DNA of 64,000 bases from CAVORB01 sp964395315 (GTDB lineage Bacteria; Pseudomonadota; Gammaproteobacteria; Chromatiales; Chromatiaceae): positions 30,286 to 94,285 of the forward strand of contig CAYNBI010000002.1 in the NCBI GenBank assembly GCA_964395315.1, written 5' to 3'. The translations under genes were made by a program, and so were the position numbers. The notes below the pieces were generated by a model. It did no database searches and had not been told where the DNA came from. It saw nothing but the letters and a program-made list of their open reading frames with translations. Positions 28,298-36,668 of the stretch are shown here, in pieces. Within the stretch, counting starts at the first letter, position 1. Every line of letters begins with the position of its first letter.

Positions 28298-29587
28298 ATG
28301 GCGTTTCTCTCTCTCAAGCTCCACTGGCAGATCCTGATCGCCCTCGTCCTTGCGGTCGCCGTCGGCTTGCTCACAGGCACCGAAGCGGGCCTGTTCGGTA
28401 TCACTTTTTACTCGATCTTCGACTTTGTGGGCAAATTGTTCCTCAATGCCCTCAAGATGCTGATCGTCCCCCTGATCGTGTCATCCATCATCGTCGGCGT
28501 CGCCGGCATCGGCGGAACCCATGGTCTCGGCCGCCTGGGTGGCAGGACCGTCGCCTACTACCTGACCACCAGCCTCCTGGCCATCCTGGTCGGCCTGATG
28601 GTGGTCAACCTGGTCGAGCCCGGTGTCGTCGACGGCCAGCCGGCCAAGGACCTGATCGGCTTCAGCGCCGACGCGGCGGAGGTGCAGGAGAAGGTCGCGG
28701 GCAAGGGCACGGGAGACGTGGTGGAGGTCTTCCTGCGCCTGATCCCGACCAACGTGGTGGAGGCCGCGAGCTCGGGTCAGATGCTCGGGCTGATCTTCTT
28801 CAGTCTGCTCTATGGCTTCTTCATGACGCGCATCACCGAGGATTACGCCGAGGCCCAGTACAACTTCTGGCAGGGCGTGTTCGAGATCATGATGAAGATC
28901 ACCGACCTCATCATGCGCTTCGCCCCCTTGGGCGTCTTCGCCCTGGTGGCGAAGGTGGTCGCGAGCACCGGGTTCGACGCCTTCGCCCCGCTGGCGATGT
29001 TCTTCTTCAGCGCGGTGGCGGCGCTCGCCATCCACTTCCTGGTCACGCTTCCGCTCCTGCTCTACTTCGTGGGACGGGTCAATCCGATACGCCATTACAA
29101 GGCCATGGGCCCGGCCCTGCTCACCGCCTTCTCCACCGCCTCCTCATCGGCAACGCTGCCGATCACGATGGAGTGCGTGGAGAAGAACGCGGGCGTGTCC
29201 AACCGCACCACCAGCTTCGTTCTGCCGCTCGGGGCGACCATCAACATGGACGGCACCGCCCTCTACGAGTGCGTCGCAGCCATGTTCATCGCCCAGGCCT
29301 ACGGCATCGAGCTCGGCTTCGCCACCCAGTTCATGGTGGTGCTGATCGCTCTCCTCACCTCCATCGGGGTCGCCGGCATCCCGGCCGCGAGCCTGGTCGC
29401 CATCGCCATCATCCTCGCCGCCGTGGGGTTGCCCGTGGAGGGCATCGGTCTGATCCTCGCCGTGGACCGCATCCTGGACATGATGCGCACCTCCGTGAAC
29501 GTCTTCAGCGATTCCTGCGGCGCCGTCATCATCGGCAGGCTCGAGGGCGAGGAAGGGATACTCCAGGAGCGGCGCGCGCGCGCGTGA
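28298..29587 (+). CDS. Dicarboxylate/amino acid:cation symporter (DAACS family)
   Basis: Inner-membrane symporter of the GltP/DctA type, importing C4-dicarboxylates or glutamate/aspartate with protons or sodium. The 429-residue protein has about eight membrane segments, the serine-rich re-entrant loop ASSSATLPITMECVEKN and the substrate-binding PLGATINMDGTALYE, with TM8 region AVDRILDMMRTSVNVFSDS. GGAGG lies six bases before the ATG. It stands alone. The substrate cannot be settled: the TM8 arginine/aspartate pattern fits acidic substrates in general. Confidence 0.93.
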   Translation: MAFLSLKLHWQILIALVLAVAVGLLTGTEAGLFGITFYSIFDFVGKLFLNALKMLIVPLIVSSIIVGVAGIGGTHGLGRLGGRTVAYYLTTSLLAILVGLMVVNLVEPGVVDGQPAKDLIGFSADAAEVQEKVAGKGTGDVVEVFLRLIPTNVVEAASSGQMLGLIFFSLLYGFFMTRITEDYAEAQYNFWQGVFEIMMKITDLIMRFAPLGVFALVAKVVASTGFDAFAPLAMFFFSAVAALAIHFLVTLPLLLYFVGRVNPIRHYKAMGPALLTAFSTASSSATLPITMECVEKNAGVSNRTTSFVLPLGATINMDGTALYECVAAMFIAQAYGIELGFATQFMVVLIALLTSIGVAGIPAASLVAIAIILAAVGLPVEGIGLILAVDRILDMMRTSVNVFSDSCGAVIIGRLEGEEGILQERRARA

Positions 29588-29601
29588 CCCTGGTTGTGCT
29601 T

Positions 29602-29618
29602 GGGGGACAAAGTCCCCC
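29602..29618 (+). terminator. Possible terminator hairpin after the symporter
   Basis: A perfect 7-base stem (GGGGGAC with GTCCCCC, AAA loop) lies 15 bases after the stop codon. No T run follows, so it is a weak or rho-assisted terminator at best. Confidence 0.4.
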
Positions 29619-29624
29619 TCGCGG

Positions 29625-29654
29625 TAATCCGATGGCCTCCCGGCCGCGTATTAA
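29625..29654 (+). promoter_or_regulatory. Candidate RpoE (ChrR-controlled) promoter for DUF6134-SDR
   Basis: TAATCC (29625-29630), an 18-base spacer and TATTAA (29649-29654) lie 52 bases upstream of the DUF6134 gene. It differs at one -35 base from the two TGATCC-N18-TA promoters at 36515-36543 and 36612-36640. Confidence 0.55.
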
Positions 29655-29705
29655 GTGGGTGAATGCAAACGTTTTCGTTTTCACCGACACCGCGAGGATT
29701 TCCAC

Positions 29706-30377
29706 ATGTCCGGCCGAAACAGCCTGGCCAAACTGGCCGCCCTCCCCCTGCTCATCTTCACCGCGTCCCCAGCCTTGGTCGCCGCCAACGCCGATTCCCA
29801 GCGATTCACCATCCTGCGCGACGGCACCGAGGTGGGTGTTCACGAGGTCCGCCGCAAGACGGTCGCGGGCCAGACCCGAGTTGACTCAAGCTCGCGCATC
29901 GATGTCCGCCTGTTGGGGCTGAACCTCTACCGCTTTCGCTACCAGTCCCGGGAGGTATGGGACGACCAAGGGCTCCTGAGCCTGGAGGTGGACGTAGACG
30001 ACGGAGGCAAACCCTTCAGCCTGAACGGCGAGCGCGTCAGCGGACGCTTCGAATGGACGTCCGACCTGGGCAATGGAGCGCACCCTCTCCCATTGTTCCC
30101 GACCAACCATTGGAGCGCGGAAGTGCTCGAGCAGGACGCCGTGCTCAATACCCTGACCGGTAGCCTCAACCGGGTTCGGATCGAGCCCCAGGGTCGAGAG
30201 ATGCTCGAACTTCCGTCCGCCCGACTCCCGGCGACACGCTATCGGTACCAAGGAGAGCTGCGGCTCGACTCCTGGTACGACGCCGCGGGACAGTGGCTTG
30301 GCATGCGGTTCGAGGGTCGTGACGGCTCCACCATCGAGTACCTGTGCAGCAGTTGCGACGCGAGGGCGTCGATGTGA
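29706..30377 (+). CDS. DUF6134 family exported protein
   Basis: Predicted secreted or periplasmic protein with a signal peptide at residues 1-26 (MSGRNSLAKLAALPLLIFTA, cleaved near VAA). The rest is beta-rich, with the family pattern ILRDGTEVGVHEVRR, DVRLLGLNLYRFRYQSREVWDDQ and the C-terminal RYQGELRLDSWYDAAGQWLG. The ATG at 29706 has GAGGA upstream; the longer frame starts in the promoter. It overlaps the SDR start by four bases (ATGTGA), so the pair is translationally coupled. The function is unknown, but family members recur in ChrR-type stress clusters with cfa-like genes. Confidence 0.82.
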   Translation: MSGRNSLAKLAALPLLIFTASPALVAANADSQRFTILRDGTEVGVHEVRRKTVAGQTRVDSSSRIDVRLLGLNLYRFRYQSREVWDDQGLLSLEVDVDDGGKPFSLNGERVSGRFEWTSDLGNGAHPLPLFPTNHWSAEVLEQDAVLNTLTGSLNRVRIEPQGREMLELPSARLPATRYRYQGELRLDSWYDAAGQWLGMRFEGRDGSTIEYLCSSCDARASM

Positions 30378-31126
30378 GCGCGCCCCCCGGATCGGCCTGG
30401 GTCACGGGCGCGAGTCAGGGTATCGGTCGCGCCCTGACGCTCGCTCTCGCGGATCGCGGAACGCGCGTGGCGGCATCCGCCCGGGACGCGTCAGCTCTGC
30501 AGATGTTGCGGCAGAAGGCATCGCAGGTGCTACCGGCGCCCCTGGACGTGACGGATGTGAAAGCCGTCGAGGCCGCCGTGGCCGAGGTCGAGCGTGTGCA
30601 GGGACCGATCGATCTTGCCGTGCTCAACGCCGGGACCTACGAGCCCGTCCCCGGCGGCCTGGCTCCGCCCGACCTGTTCCGCCAGCACATGGAGGTGAAC
30701 TATCAGGGCGTGGTCAACTGCCTCTGTGCCCTCCTTCCACGGATGAAGTCACGTGGAGACGGGCAGATCGCCGTGCTGGGGTCGGTGGCGGGCTATCGTG
30801 GCCTACCCCAAGCGGCCGCCTATGGGCCGACTAAGGCGGCGCTGATCAGCCTCGCAGAGACCTTGCGTCTAGAGCTCCGGGGAACAGGGGTGGACCTGCG
30901 CCTAGTCAACCCGGGCTTCGTGGCGACCCGGCTAACCGCCAAGAACCGGTTCTTCATGCCGTCCATCCTCACCCCGGAGAACGCCGCCAATCGCATCCTC
31001 TCCGGACTCGCGGGAAGCTCGTTCGAGATTGCCTTTCCGCTTGGCTTCGTCCTATGGATGAAGATTCTTCGACTCTTACCCTATCGCCTCTACCTGCCTC
31101 TGGTGTCTCGGCTCACCGGCAAGTGA
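30374..31126 (+). CDS. Short-chain dehydrogenase/reductase
   Basis: NAD(P)-dependent oxidoreductase, 250 residues from the GTG at 30374. Features are the cofactor glycine motif VTGASQGIGRAL, the NAG motif (LNAGTYEP) and the catalytic serine and Y-x3-K in GSVAGYRGLPQAAAYGPTKAAL. A C-terminal hydrophobic segment (FPLGFVLWMKILRLLPYRLY) suggests membrane association. GAGGG lies seven bases before the GTG; an in-frame ATG at 30344 lies inside the upstream gene. It is convergent with the DUF3833-to-oxidase operon. An SDR is a member of the equivalent Rhodobacter RpoE operon, which supports shared regulation. Confidence 0.88.
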   Translation: MSAPPGSAWVTGASQGIGRALTLALADRGTRVAASARDASALQMLRQKASQVLPAPLDVTDVKAVEAAVAEVERVQGPIDLAVLNAGTYEPVPGGLAPPDLFRQHMEVNYQGVVNCLCALLPRMKSRGDGQIAVLGSVAGYRGLPQAAAYGPTKAALISLAETLRLELRGTGVDLRLVNPGFVATRLTAKNRFFMPSILTPENAANRILSGLAGSSFEIAFPLGFVLWMKILRLLPYRLYLPLVSRLTGK

Positions 31127-31216
31127 CCTTTCCTCCGCGTGGTTCTCGCCGCAGGCTTTGTTCCGCAGCGAGAGGTTCGCCGCGATTCAGTTGCATCCGG
31201 GTCAGCGAACCTTTCT

Positions 31217-31753
31217 TCACGACTTCTTGAAGAACAGGGTGACCGAGCCGATTTCCAGTCCCAGCTTCTTCACCTTTGCCCGGTTGATCAGCACACCGTC
31301 GGACTGCAGGAACATCCAGTCGTCGAACACCACGCGCCAGGTGGATCCACCCACGGGCAGGTCCATCTCATAGCCCCAGTTGAGGGCGTTGCCGGCGACG
31401 CGACCGCGGGCCTCGCCGACGACATCCGCCGCGCGGCCCACGTAGCCGTCATCCCCATCCCGGGTGATTGTCCAGACGCGACGGTCGCGTTCGCCGTCGT
31501 CGTACTCGAAGTCCTCCTCCAGCACCAACGCTCCGTTCTCGACCCGGCCCTCGATGTCCACCGTGAACTGCCGTCTGACATTCCCGAAGCGATCCTCGAA
31601 AAGGCCCCAGGCGCGGGAACTGCCCGAGAAGTAATCGTACAGATCGAGCTTGGGAGAACGGTCTTGGAAGTCGTCCAGCTTCATGGTCTCACATCCACTT
31701 AAGAGCAGGGTCGCGGGCAGAATGGCCACGAACAGGAGTTTTCTCATCCACAT
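31217..31753 (-). CDS. DUF3833 family lipoprotein
   Basis: Outer-membrane or periplasmic lipoprotein of 178 residues. The signal ends in the lipobox LLSGC (cysteine near residue 21). The mature part has the family pattern DLYDYFSGSSRAWGLFEDRFGNVRR, FEYDDGERDRRVWTI and YEMDLPVGGSTWRVVFDDWM, a lipocalin-like beta structure. It starts four bases after the GPH transporter gene and is the last gene of the RpoE-linked operon. DUF3833 proteins recur with the flavin oxidase, DUF1365 and methyltransferase genes. A lipid-handling role is inference. Confidence 0.87.
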   Translation of the reverse strand: MWMRKLLFVAILPATLLLSGCETMKLDDFQDRSPKLDLYDYFSGSSRAWGLFEDRFGNVRRQFTVDIEGRVENGALVLEEDFEYDDGERDRRVWTITRDGDDGYVGRAADVVGEARGRVAGNALNWGYEMDLPVGGSTWRVVFDDWMFLQSDGVLINRAKVKKLGLEIGSVTLFFKKS

Positions 31754-31757
31754 GGGT

Positions 31758-33107
31758 TCAGATCTCCGATAGGGCGCGATCGCGCCGTTGCAGTCGGGCG
31801 GCGATAGCCGCCTGCCGGGCGGGCGTCAGCGGCAAATCACGCATCAGCGCCACGGCCGCTAGCTTGAGCCCGCATGGGATGAGGGCGTAGGCGACCGCCA
31901 GTGCGGTCAGGGCGACTGCCGCCGGCTCCGCCTCTTCGAGACCGAGTCCCGCGAGAGTGGGCAGCGTAAGCCCGGCGGCCAGGGCCAGCGCCAGCTTGGC
32001 CGACATGTTCCAGAGGGAGAACAGACCCGCGGTGCGGTTGCGGCGAAACCGCAGCCGATCCCAGTCCGCTACGTCCGCCTGAATAGCCGGCGGCAGCGCC
32101 AAGTCCGCCCCCAGGCAAAGGCCGGTGACCAGACAGATCACGGCGAATATCCCGGCATCTCCCGGTCCCAGCAGCGCGGCGACGGCGAAGGCGGGACAAG
32201 TCACCACCATCGCCAATGCCCAGGCCCGATGTTTCGACAAAACGCGGCTGAGAGCCAACCACAGGGGTATGCCGGCGACGGCGCACCCGAAGTAGAGCGC
32301 AAGCAGGAGATTGCGGGTCTGGTCGTCGACAGCGAGGACGTAGGTGCAGTACAGGGGGAACAGAACCGCGGGCATGCCGTTGGCCAGCCCGTTTACGAAC
32401 CAGGCCCCGAGCAAACGCAGGAATAGTCGGTTCGACGTGATCCCGCGCCAGCTCGCATCCGTCCGCGGCAAAGCGGCGGGGCGCGGTACCCGTGAGAGCA
32501 GCAGGTAGAAGGTCGGCAGCCCGATCGCCACCGTGACCCATCCGAGCAGGGTCATGCGGGCCGCCTCATCCAAGCCCAGGGCGCCGAGTGCCGCCGGCAG
32601 GGAGGCGGACAGGAGAATGCCGATCAAGATCGCGCCCTCGCGGCTAGAGGTCAGACGCGTCCGCTCGTGATAGCCGGCGGAGAGCCGGGCGCCCCAGGTG
32701 AGGTATGGGATCTGCACCAGGGTCCAGCCGAGGAGCAGAAGCGCGCTCGTCACCAGCAGCCATACCGCCCCCGCATCATCGGGCGGCGACATCAGCAGCA
32801 CCAGGGAGGGCGCGCCGAGCAAGGCGCCGATGAGTACCAGACGGCCGATGTCGCGCCCGCCACCCCGGTCCGCCAGCCGCCCGACCAAGGGGTCGGTGAC
32901 GAGATCCAGGGCGCGGCCGGCGAACAGCACCGCGCCAGTGACCGCCAGACCCAACCCGACCTCCTCTGCGTAGAAGGTCGGCAGCAAGGTAAAGATGGGG
33001 ATGGTCGGGATGGCGGTGACCAGGCCAGGCAACCCGTAGTACAGGAGCACAGGCCTACCCAGCCCGGCCACCTCAGGCCGGGCGACGGAAGCGGTAGATG
33101 CCGACAT
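31758..33107 (-). CDS. MFS transporter, GPH (sugar/cation symporter) type
   Basis: Membrane transporter with about 12 segments, 449 residues from the ATG at 33107. It has GRALDLVTDPLVGRLADR, the GPH loop between helices 2 and 3, and a matching C-terminal half (ALPPAIQADVADWDRLRFRRNRTAG). The start overlaps the end of cfa by 35 bases. The frame continues upstream to 33212, but that part is in the cfa coding region. The substrate is unknown. A transporter of this type sits in the same order in Rhodobacter RpoE operons, so it may move a lipid-related or other compound rather than a sugar. Confidence 0.88.
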   Translation of the reverse strand: MSASTASVARPEVAGLGRPVLLYYGLPGLVTAIPTIPIFTLLPTFYAEEVGLGLAVTGAVLFAGRALDLVTDPLVGRLADRGGGRDIGRLVLIGALLGAPSLVLLMSPPDDAGAVWLLVTSALLLLGWTLVQIPYLTWGARLSAGYHERTRLTSSREGAILIGILLSASLPAALGALGLDEAARMTLLGWVTVAIGLPTFYLLLSRVPRPAALPRTDASWRGITSNRLFLRLLGAWFVNGLANGMPAVLFPLYCTYVLAVDDQTRNLLLALYFGCAVAGIPLWLALSRVLSKHRAWALAMVVTCPAFAVAALLGPGDAGIFAVICLVTGLCLGADLALPPAIQADVADWDRLRFRRNRTAGLFSLWNMSAKLALALAAGLTLPTLAGLGLEEAEPAAVALTALAVAYALIPCGLKLAAVALMRDLPLTPARQAAIAARLQRRDRALSEI

Positions 33108-34335
33108 CGATAGAGCCCGAGCTGAAGCCCGTCTCGCAATAGCAGAGGTAGTATTCCCAGAGCCGTCGGAAGCGCTCGTCAAAACCCTGGGCCGCGATGT
33201 CCTCCCAGGCATCTAGGAAACGCTGACGCCAGACCTCCAGTGTACGGGCGTAGGAAGGCCCGAAGGTCTCCTGGTGGTCCACCACCAGTCCCGCAGCCGC
33301 CGCCTGACGGTGCAGAATCGATGGGGTCGGCAGCATGCCTCCGGGGAAGATGTAGCGCTGGATGAAATCGGTGCGGCCCCGGTAGACGTCGAAGCGCTCC
33401 TCGTCGATCGTGATGACCTGCACGACAGCCGCGGCGCCGGGCTTGAGACGCTCGTACAGCGTGCGGAAATACTGGGGCCAGTGCTCCTCCCCCACGGCCT
33501 CGAGCATCTCGATGGAGACCACGGCGTCGTATTCGCCACGGGTGTCGCGATAATCGGTCAGGCTTGCCGCGGCCTGCGCCTCGAGACCCTGCGATACCAT
33601 GCGGTCGTTTGCATAGGCGAGCTGCTCCTTGCTCAGCGTGATGCCCTCGACGCGGCATCCCGAACGGGCGGCCTTCTCCATGAAGCCGCCCCAGCCACAC
33701 CCGATCTCCAGGATCGAACTTCCAGGGTGCAGCCCGGCGAGGTCGCCGATGCGGCGATACTTCAGATCCTGCGCCTCGGCGAGCGGCTGATCTGGCCGCT
33801 CGAAGATGGCGGACGAGTAGCTCATCCCGGGGTCGAGCCAGCGCTGGTAGAAGCCGTTGCCCAGATCGTAGTGGAAGGCTATGTTGCGCCGGCTCCCGCG
33901 CCGGCTGTTGGCGCGCAGCCGGTGGTAGACGCGATTGAGCCATCGGGCAGTGGCACTGCCCTGCAAGGTGCCGCCGAATGCCCCCTCATTGCGGGCCACG
34001 AGCTCCATCAAGGCCCGCAGGTCGGGCGTGTCGCAAAGCCCGTCGACATAGCTCTGGGCGAACCCGATGTCGCCCCCGTAGACGAGTCGGCGCAGCCCCG
34101 CACCAGTGCGGATCTCGAGGGTCGCGTGCGGGCCGCGCGCGCCCTGGCCGCGGAACGCGTGCACGCTTCCGTCAGGCATGCGCATCGTCAGGCGCCCGAC
34201 GCGGATCCTCTCGGCCATGGCCAGGACGGTCCGCGCCAGGAGTCGGTCGTACCAGCCGCCAGCGGGCGATCGAAGACGGGCGATAGGGCTCGGCGGGCAT
34301 TCCGCGGTGCAATTGTGGTCTGTACTCATTCTCAT
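33073..34335 (-). CDS. cfa: Cyclopropane-fatty-acyl-phospholipid synthase family methyltransferase
   Basis: SAM-dependent methyltransferase acting on unsaturated acyl chains of membrane phospholipids. The 420-residue protein has an N-terminal lipid-binding domain (about 40-150), then NIAFHYDLGNGFYQRWLD, the SAM motif ILEIGCGWGGFMEKAA, the bicarbonate-site region QVITIDEERFDVY and DFIQRYIFPGGMLP. It is the third gene of the operon (10 bases after DUF1365, overlapping the transporter). In Rhodobacter a paralogue under RpoE control methylates cis-vaccenate to an 11-methyl acid. Cyclopropanation versus methylation cannot be decided here. Confidence 0.93.
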   Translation of the reverse strand: MRMSTDHNCTAECPPSPIARLRSPAGGWYDRLLARTVLAMAERIRVGRLTMRMPDGSVHAFRGQGARGPHATLEIRTGAGLRRLVYGGDIGFAQSYVDGLCDTPDLRALMELVARNEGAFGGTLQGSATARWLNRVYHRLRANSRRGSRRNIAFHYDLGNGFYQRWLDPGMSYSSAIFERPDQPLAEAQDLKYRRIGDLAGLHPGSSILEIGCGWGGFMEKAARSGCRVEGITLSKEQLAYANDRMVSQGLEAQAAASLTDYRDTRGEYDAVVSIEMLEAVGEEHWPQYFRTLYERLKPGAAAVVQVITIDEERFDVYRGRTDFIQRYIFPGGMLPTPSILHRQAAAAGLVVDHQETFGPSYARTLEVWRQRFLDAWEDIAAQGFDERFRRLWEYYLCYCETGFSSGSIDVGIYRFRRPA

Positions 34336-34345
34336 ATCTCGGAGC

Positions 34346-35122
34346 TCAGGACTCGGTTGGATTGATCACGCTGATCGCGCGCCGGGGGGCGGGATCGTGC
34401 CGAAATAGTGGGATGCCCTTGCGCCAGAGCTTGAACGCCTCCCAGTGGATTCCGACCACGACCTTGATCGTCATCAATGGAATGTTCAGGACCGCCTTCA
34501 GCAGGCTGGCGTCCGTCAGGGGCCGTTGCTCGCCGGTGAACCAGGCGTCGAGTATCGGCTCTCCTCCTTGGGTCTCGTGGATCGCCAGGCTGAGCCGTTC
34601 TCCGGGCCGGCGGACCCGGAAATGGTAGGTGCAGTCCATCGGCAGGAAGGGCGAGACATACATCGTCTTGTCGCAGGACTGGCGGATCACGCCCGAATCG
34701 TCGTCGACAGGGATCAGATAGCTGTGACGCTCGCCGAAGGTGTTGTTCACCTCATAGATCAAGGCCCGCAGGCGGCCGTCCTTGCGGTGGCAATAGTAGA
34801 CGCTCAGGGGATTGAACACGTATCCCAGCAGGCGTGGGTAGCACAGCAGGCGGATGGATCCGTCAGCGTCGTCGACCCCGGCTTGCGCCAGCAGCCCGCG
34901 GACATAGGGTGCCAGCGCCGAGCCGTCGCCCGGTCCGTGGTCGCGGTCGTACAAGGACAGCAGCGCACGCCGGTTGTGGCCGAAAAGCCGAAGTCCGCCG
35001 TCTAGCTCCGGGAGGTCGTCCAGATCGAGCAGCATGGAGAACACGCGGTATTCGAGCCTGTGGCGGCGCGGACGGTGTCGCTGATGGCCGACCTTGCCGA
35101 CGTACAGGGTGGACGGCTTCAT
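34346..35122 (-). CDS. DUF1365 family protein
   Basis: Cytoplasmic protein of 258 residues, function unproven. Family features are the N-terminal YVGKVGHQRHRPRRHRLEYRV, LLCYPRLLGYVFNPLSVYYCH, IYEVNNTFGERHSYL and the C-terminal WEAFKLWRKGIPLF. The ATG at 35122 overlaps the stop of the flavin oxidase (ATGA), and the gene ends 10 bases before cfa. In nearly all bacteria that have it, DUF1365 lies between the amine-oxidase-like flavoprotein and a cfa-like gene, so the three are thought to act together on membrane fatty acids. An upstream extension of the frame inside the oxidase gene has no family features. Confidence 0.92.
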   Translation of the reverse strand: MKPSTLYVGKVGHQRHRPRRHRLEYRVFSMLLDLDDLPELDGGLRLFGHNRRALLSLYDRDHGPGDGSALAPYVRGLLAQAGVDDADGSIRLLCYPRLLGYVFNPLSVYYCHRKDGRLRALIYEVNNTFGERHSYLIPVDDDSGVIRQSCDKTMYVSPFLPMDCTYHFRVRRPGERLSLAIHETQGGEPILDAWFTGEQRPLTDASLLKAVLNIPLMTIKVVVGIHWEAFKLWRKGIPLFRHDPAPRRAISVINPTES

Positions 35123-36474
35123 GCCGCTTGCTCCCGCGGCATGGGCGCCGTTCCCGGCGCATGGCAGAAGATGCGGCCGTTCGGCTCCGCGACGATCCAC
35201 GGCCGTTGCAAGCCGCCGAGCTGCTCGGCTACCGCCAGGCCCGACTGCAGTCCGTCCTCGTGGAATCCGTGTCCGAAGTAGGAGCCGCAGAACCAGGTGC
35301 GGCGCGTGCCTTGGAGGTTCCAAAGGAGCCTCTGGGCACTGACCGCAGCGCGGTCAAACATCGGATGGTGATAAACGAAGCTTCGCAGCACGCTGCCCTC
35401 CTTCGGCGACCGGATGGGGTTGAGCGTGACGAACAGCGGTCGACTGTCCGGAAGCTGCTGCAGCCGGTTCATCCAGTAGGTGACGCATACCTTCTGTTCG
35501 TCGCCGCGCCCCTGGCTCAGAAAATTCCAGCTGGCCCATGCGCGCCGTCGACGGGGCATCAGCGCCTCGTCCGAGTGCAGCATCGCCAGGTTGCGCTCGT
35601 ACCGGAAGGCGCCCAGCAATCGGCGTTCCGCGCCGTCCGCGTCGGTGAGCATGCGCAGCGCCTGATCGGCGTGCGCGGCGATCACCACGTGGTCGAACTC
35701 GCGCACATCTCCCTGCCTGTCCTCTACGCGCACTTTGGTGCCCTCGCGACGCACTGAGGTCACCGCCGTGTTGAGCAGCACATCCGTGCGGAATCTGGCC
35801 GTCAGCCTCTCGACGTAGGAACGGCTGCCGCCCACCAGGGTGCGCCACTGGGGGCGATCCTGAAGCGACAGCAGGCCGTGGTTCTCGCAGAAGCGTACGA
35901 AGGACGCCAACGGGTAGTCGAGCATATCGGCGACCGGGGTCGACCAGATGGCTGCCCCCATCGGCAACAAGTGATCGCGCGCGAGCTCAGAACCGTATCC
36001 CCCCGATGTCAGGTAGTCCCCGAGCGTCAGCTCGGGCGACACGCGCTCGTCGAGTGCGGCCGGCGCCTCACGGTAGAAGCGCAGGATGTCCCGCACCATC
36101 CGCCACATTCGGGGGCGCAGGGCGTTGACGGGCTGGGCCAGAAGACCGCCCATCCCGGAACCGGCGTACTCGAACCCGCCGCCGTCCAGCGAGGCCGAGA
36201 AGGACATATCGGACGCCCGCGTCGGGACGTCGAGATGACGAAACAGGGCCGACAGATTCGGGTAATTGCGTTCGTTGTACACGATGAAGCCGGTGTCGAC
36301 ATTCAGATCCCCATCCGCACCAGGCAAGGTCACCGTGTTGGAGTGACCGCCCAAGCGGTCATCCTTCTCGTAGACGGTGACGCGGTGACGCTGGGCGAGA
36401 AGCCAAGCGGCAGACATGCCGGAGATGCCGGTGCCAATCACGGCGACGTTGTAACGGGCTGCGGTGGTACGCAT
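35119..36474 (-). CDS. FAD-dependent amine oxidase-like oxidoreductase (lipid-modification operon)
   Basis: NAD(P)/FAD-binding flavoprotein of 451 residues. It has the dinucleotide motif VIGTGISGMSAAWLLA, the second motif RLGGHSNTV and a C-terminal FAD contact (CGSYFGHGFHEDGLQSGLAVA). The ATG at 36474 follows GGAG; an in-frame TTG 30 bases upstream is less likely. It is the first gene of the five-gene operon driven by the RpoE-type promoter at 36515-36543. Homologues in Rhodobacter (the RSP_1091 group, from memory UfaO) are needed for furan fatty acid formation. The exact reaction here is inference. Confidence 0.9.
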   Translation of the reverse strand: MRTTAARYNVAVIGTGISGMSAAWLLAQRHRVTVYEKDDRLGGHSNTVTLPGADGDLNVDTGFIVYNERNYPNLSALFRHLDVPTRASDMSFSASLDGGGFEYAGSGMGGLLAQPVNALRPRMWRMVRDILRFYREAPAALDERVSPELTLGDYLTSGGYGSELARDHLLPMGAAIWSTPVADMLDYPLASFVRFCENHGLLSLQDRPQWRTLVGGSRSYVERLTARFRTDVLLNTAVTSVRREGTKVRVEDRQGDVREFDHVVIAAHADQALRMLTDADGAERRLLGAFRYERNLAMLHSDEALMPRRRRAWASWNFLSQGRGDEQKVCVTYWMNRLQQLPDSRPLFVTLNPIRSPKEGSVLRSFVYHHPMFDRAAVSAQRLLWNLQGTRRTWFCGSYFGHGFHEDGLQSGLAVAEQLGGLQRPWIVAEPNGRIFCHAPGTAPMPREQAA

Positions 36475-36514
36475 GTAAGGGATGACTCCAATTGTCCTAG
36501 ACAAACATGCCTAA

Positions 36515-36543
36515 CACTACGCACAATGTGGGCGAACGGATCA
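36515..36543 (-). promoter_or_regulatory. RpoE-type promoter for the flavin oxidase operon
   Basis: On the minus strand: -35 TGATCC (36538-36543), exactly 18 bases, then TAGTG (36515-36519), about 40 bases before the ATG at 36474. It matches the Rhodobacter RpoE consensus (TGATCC, 18 bases, TAnnn) and mirrors the rpoE promoter. Confidence 0.8.
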
Positions 36544-36611
36544 CCAGGTCCGAACGCAACCGCGCAAATCAGGCTTGGATCGGCAGCAAAACACCCGACT
36601 CGCGAGCGCTG

Positions 36612-36640
36612 TGATCCAGCAAAGAGAGATCTACGTACGA
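36612..36640 (+). promoter_or_regulatory. RpoE-type autoregulatory promoter for rpoE-chrR
   Basis: TGATCC (36612-36617), exactly 18 bases, TACGA (36636-36640), about 29 bases before the rpoE ATG. This predicts that RpoE drives its own operon, as in Rhodobacter sphaeroides. Confidence 0.82.
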
Positions 36641-36668
36641 ACAGTCACGACCGAGGAGACCGCCACAG

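Noticed and set aside
28132..29922. 596-codon open frame overlapping the symporter
   Set aside because: Different frame of the same strand; the symporter frame has clear family motifs and this one is arginine/proline/histidine-rich noise.
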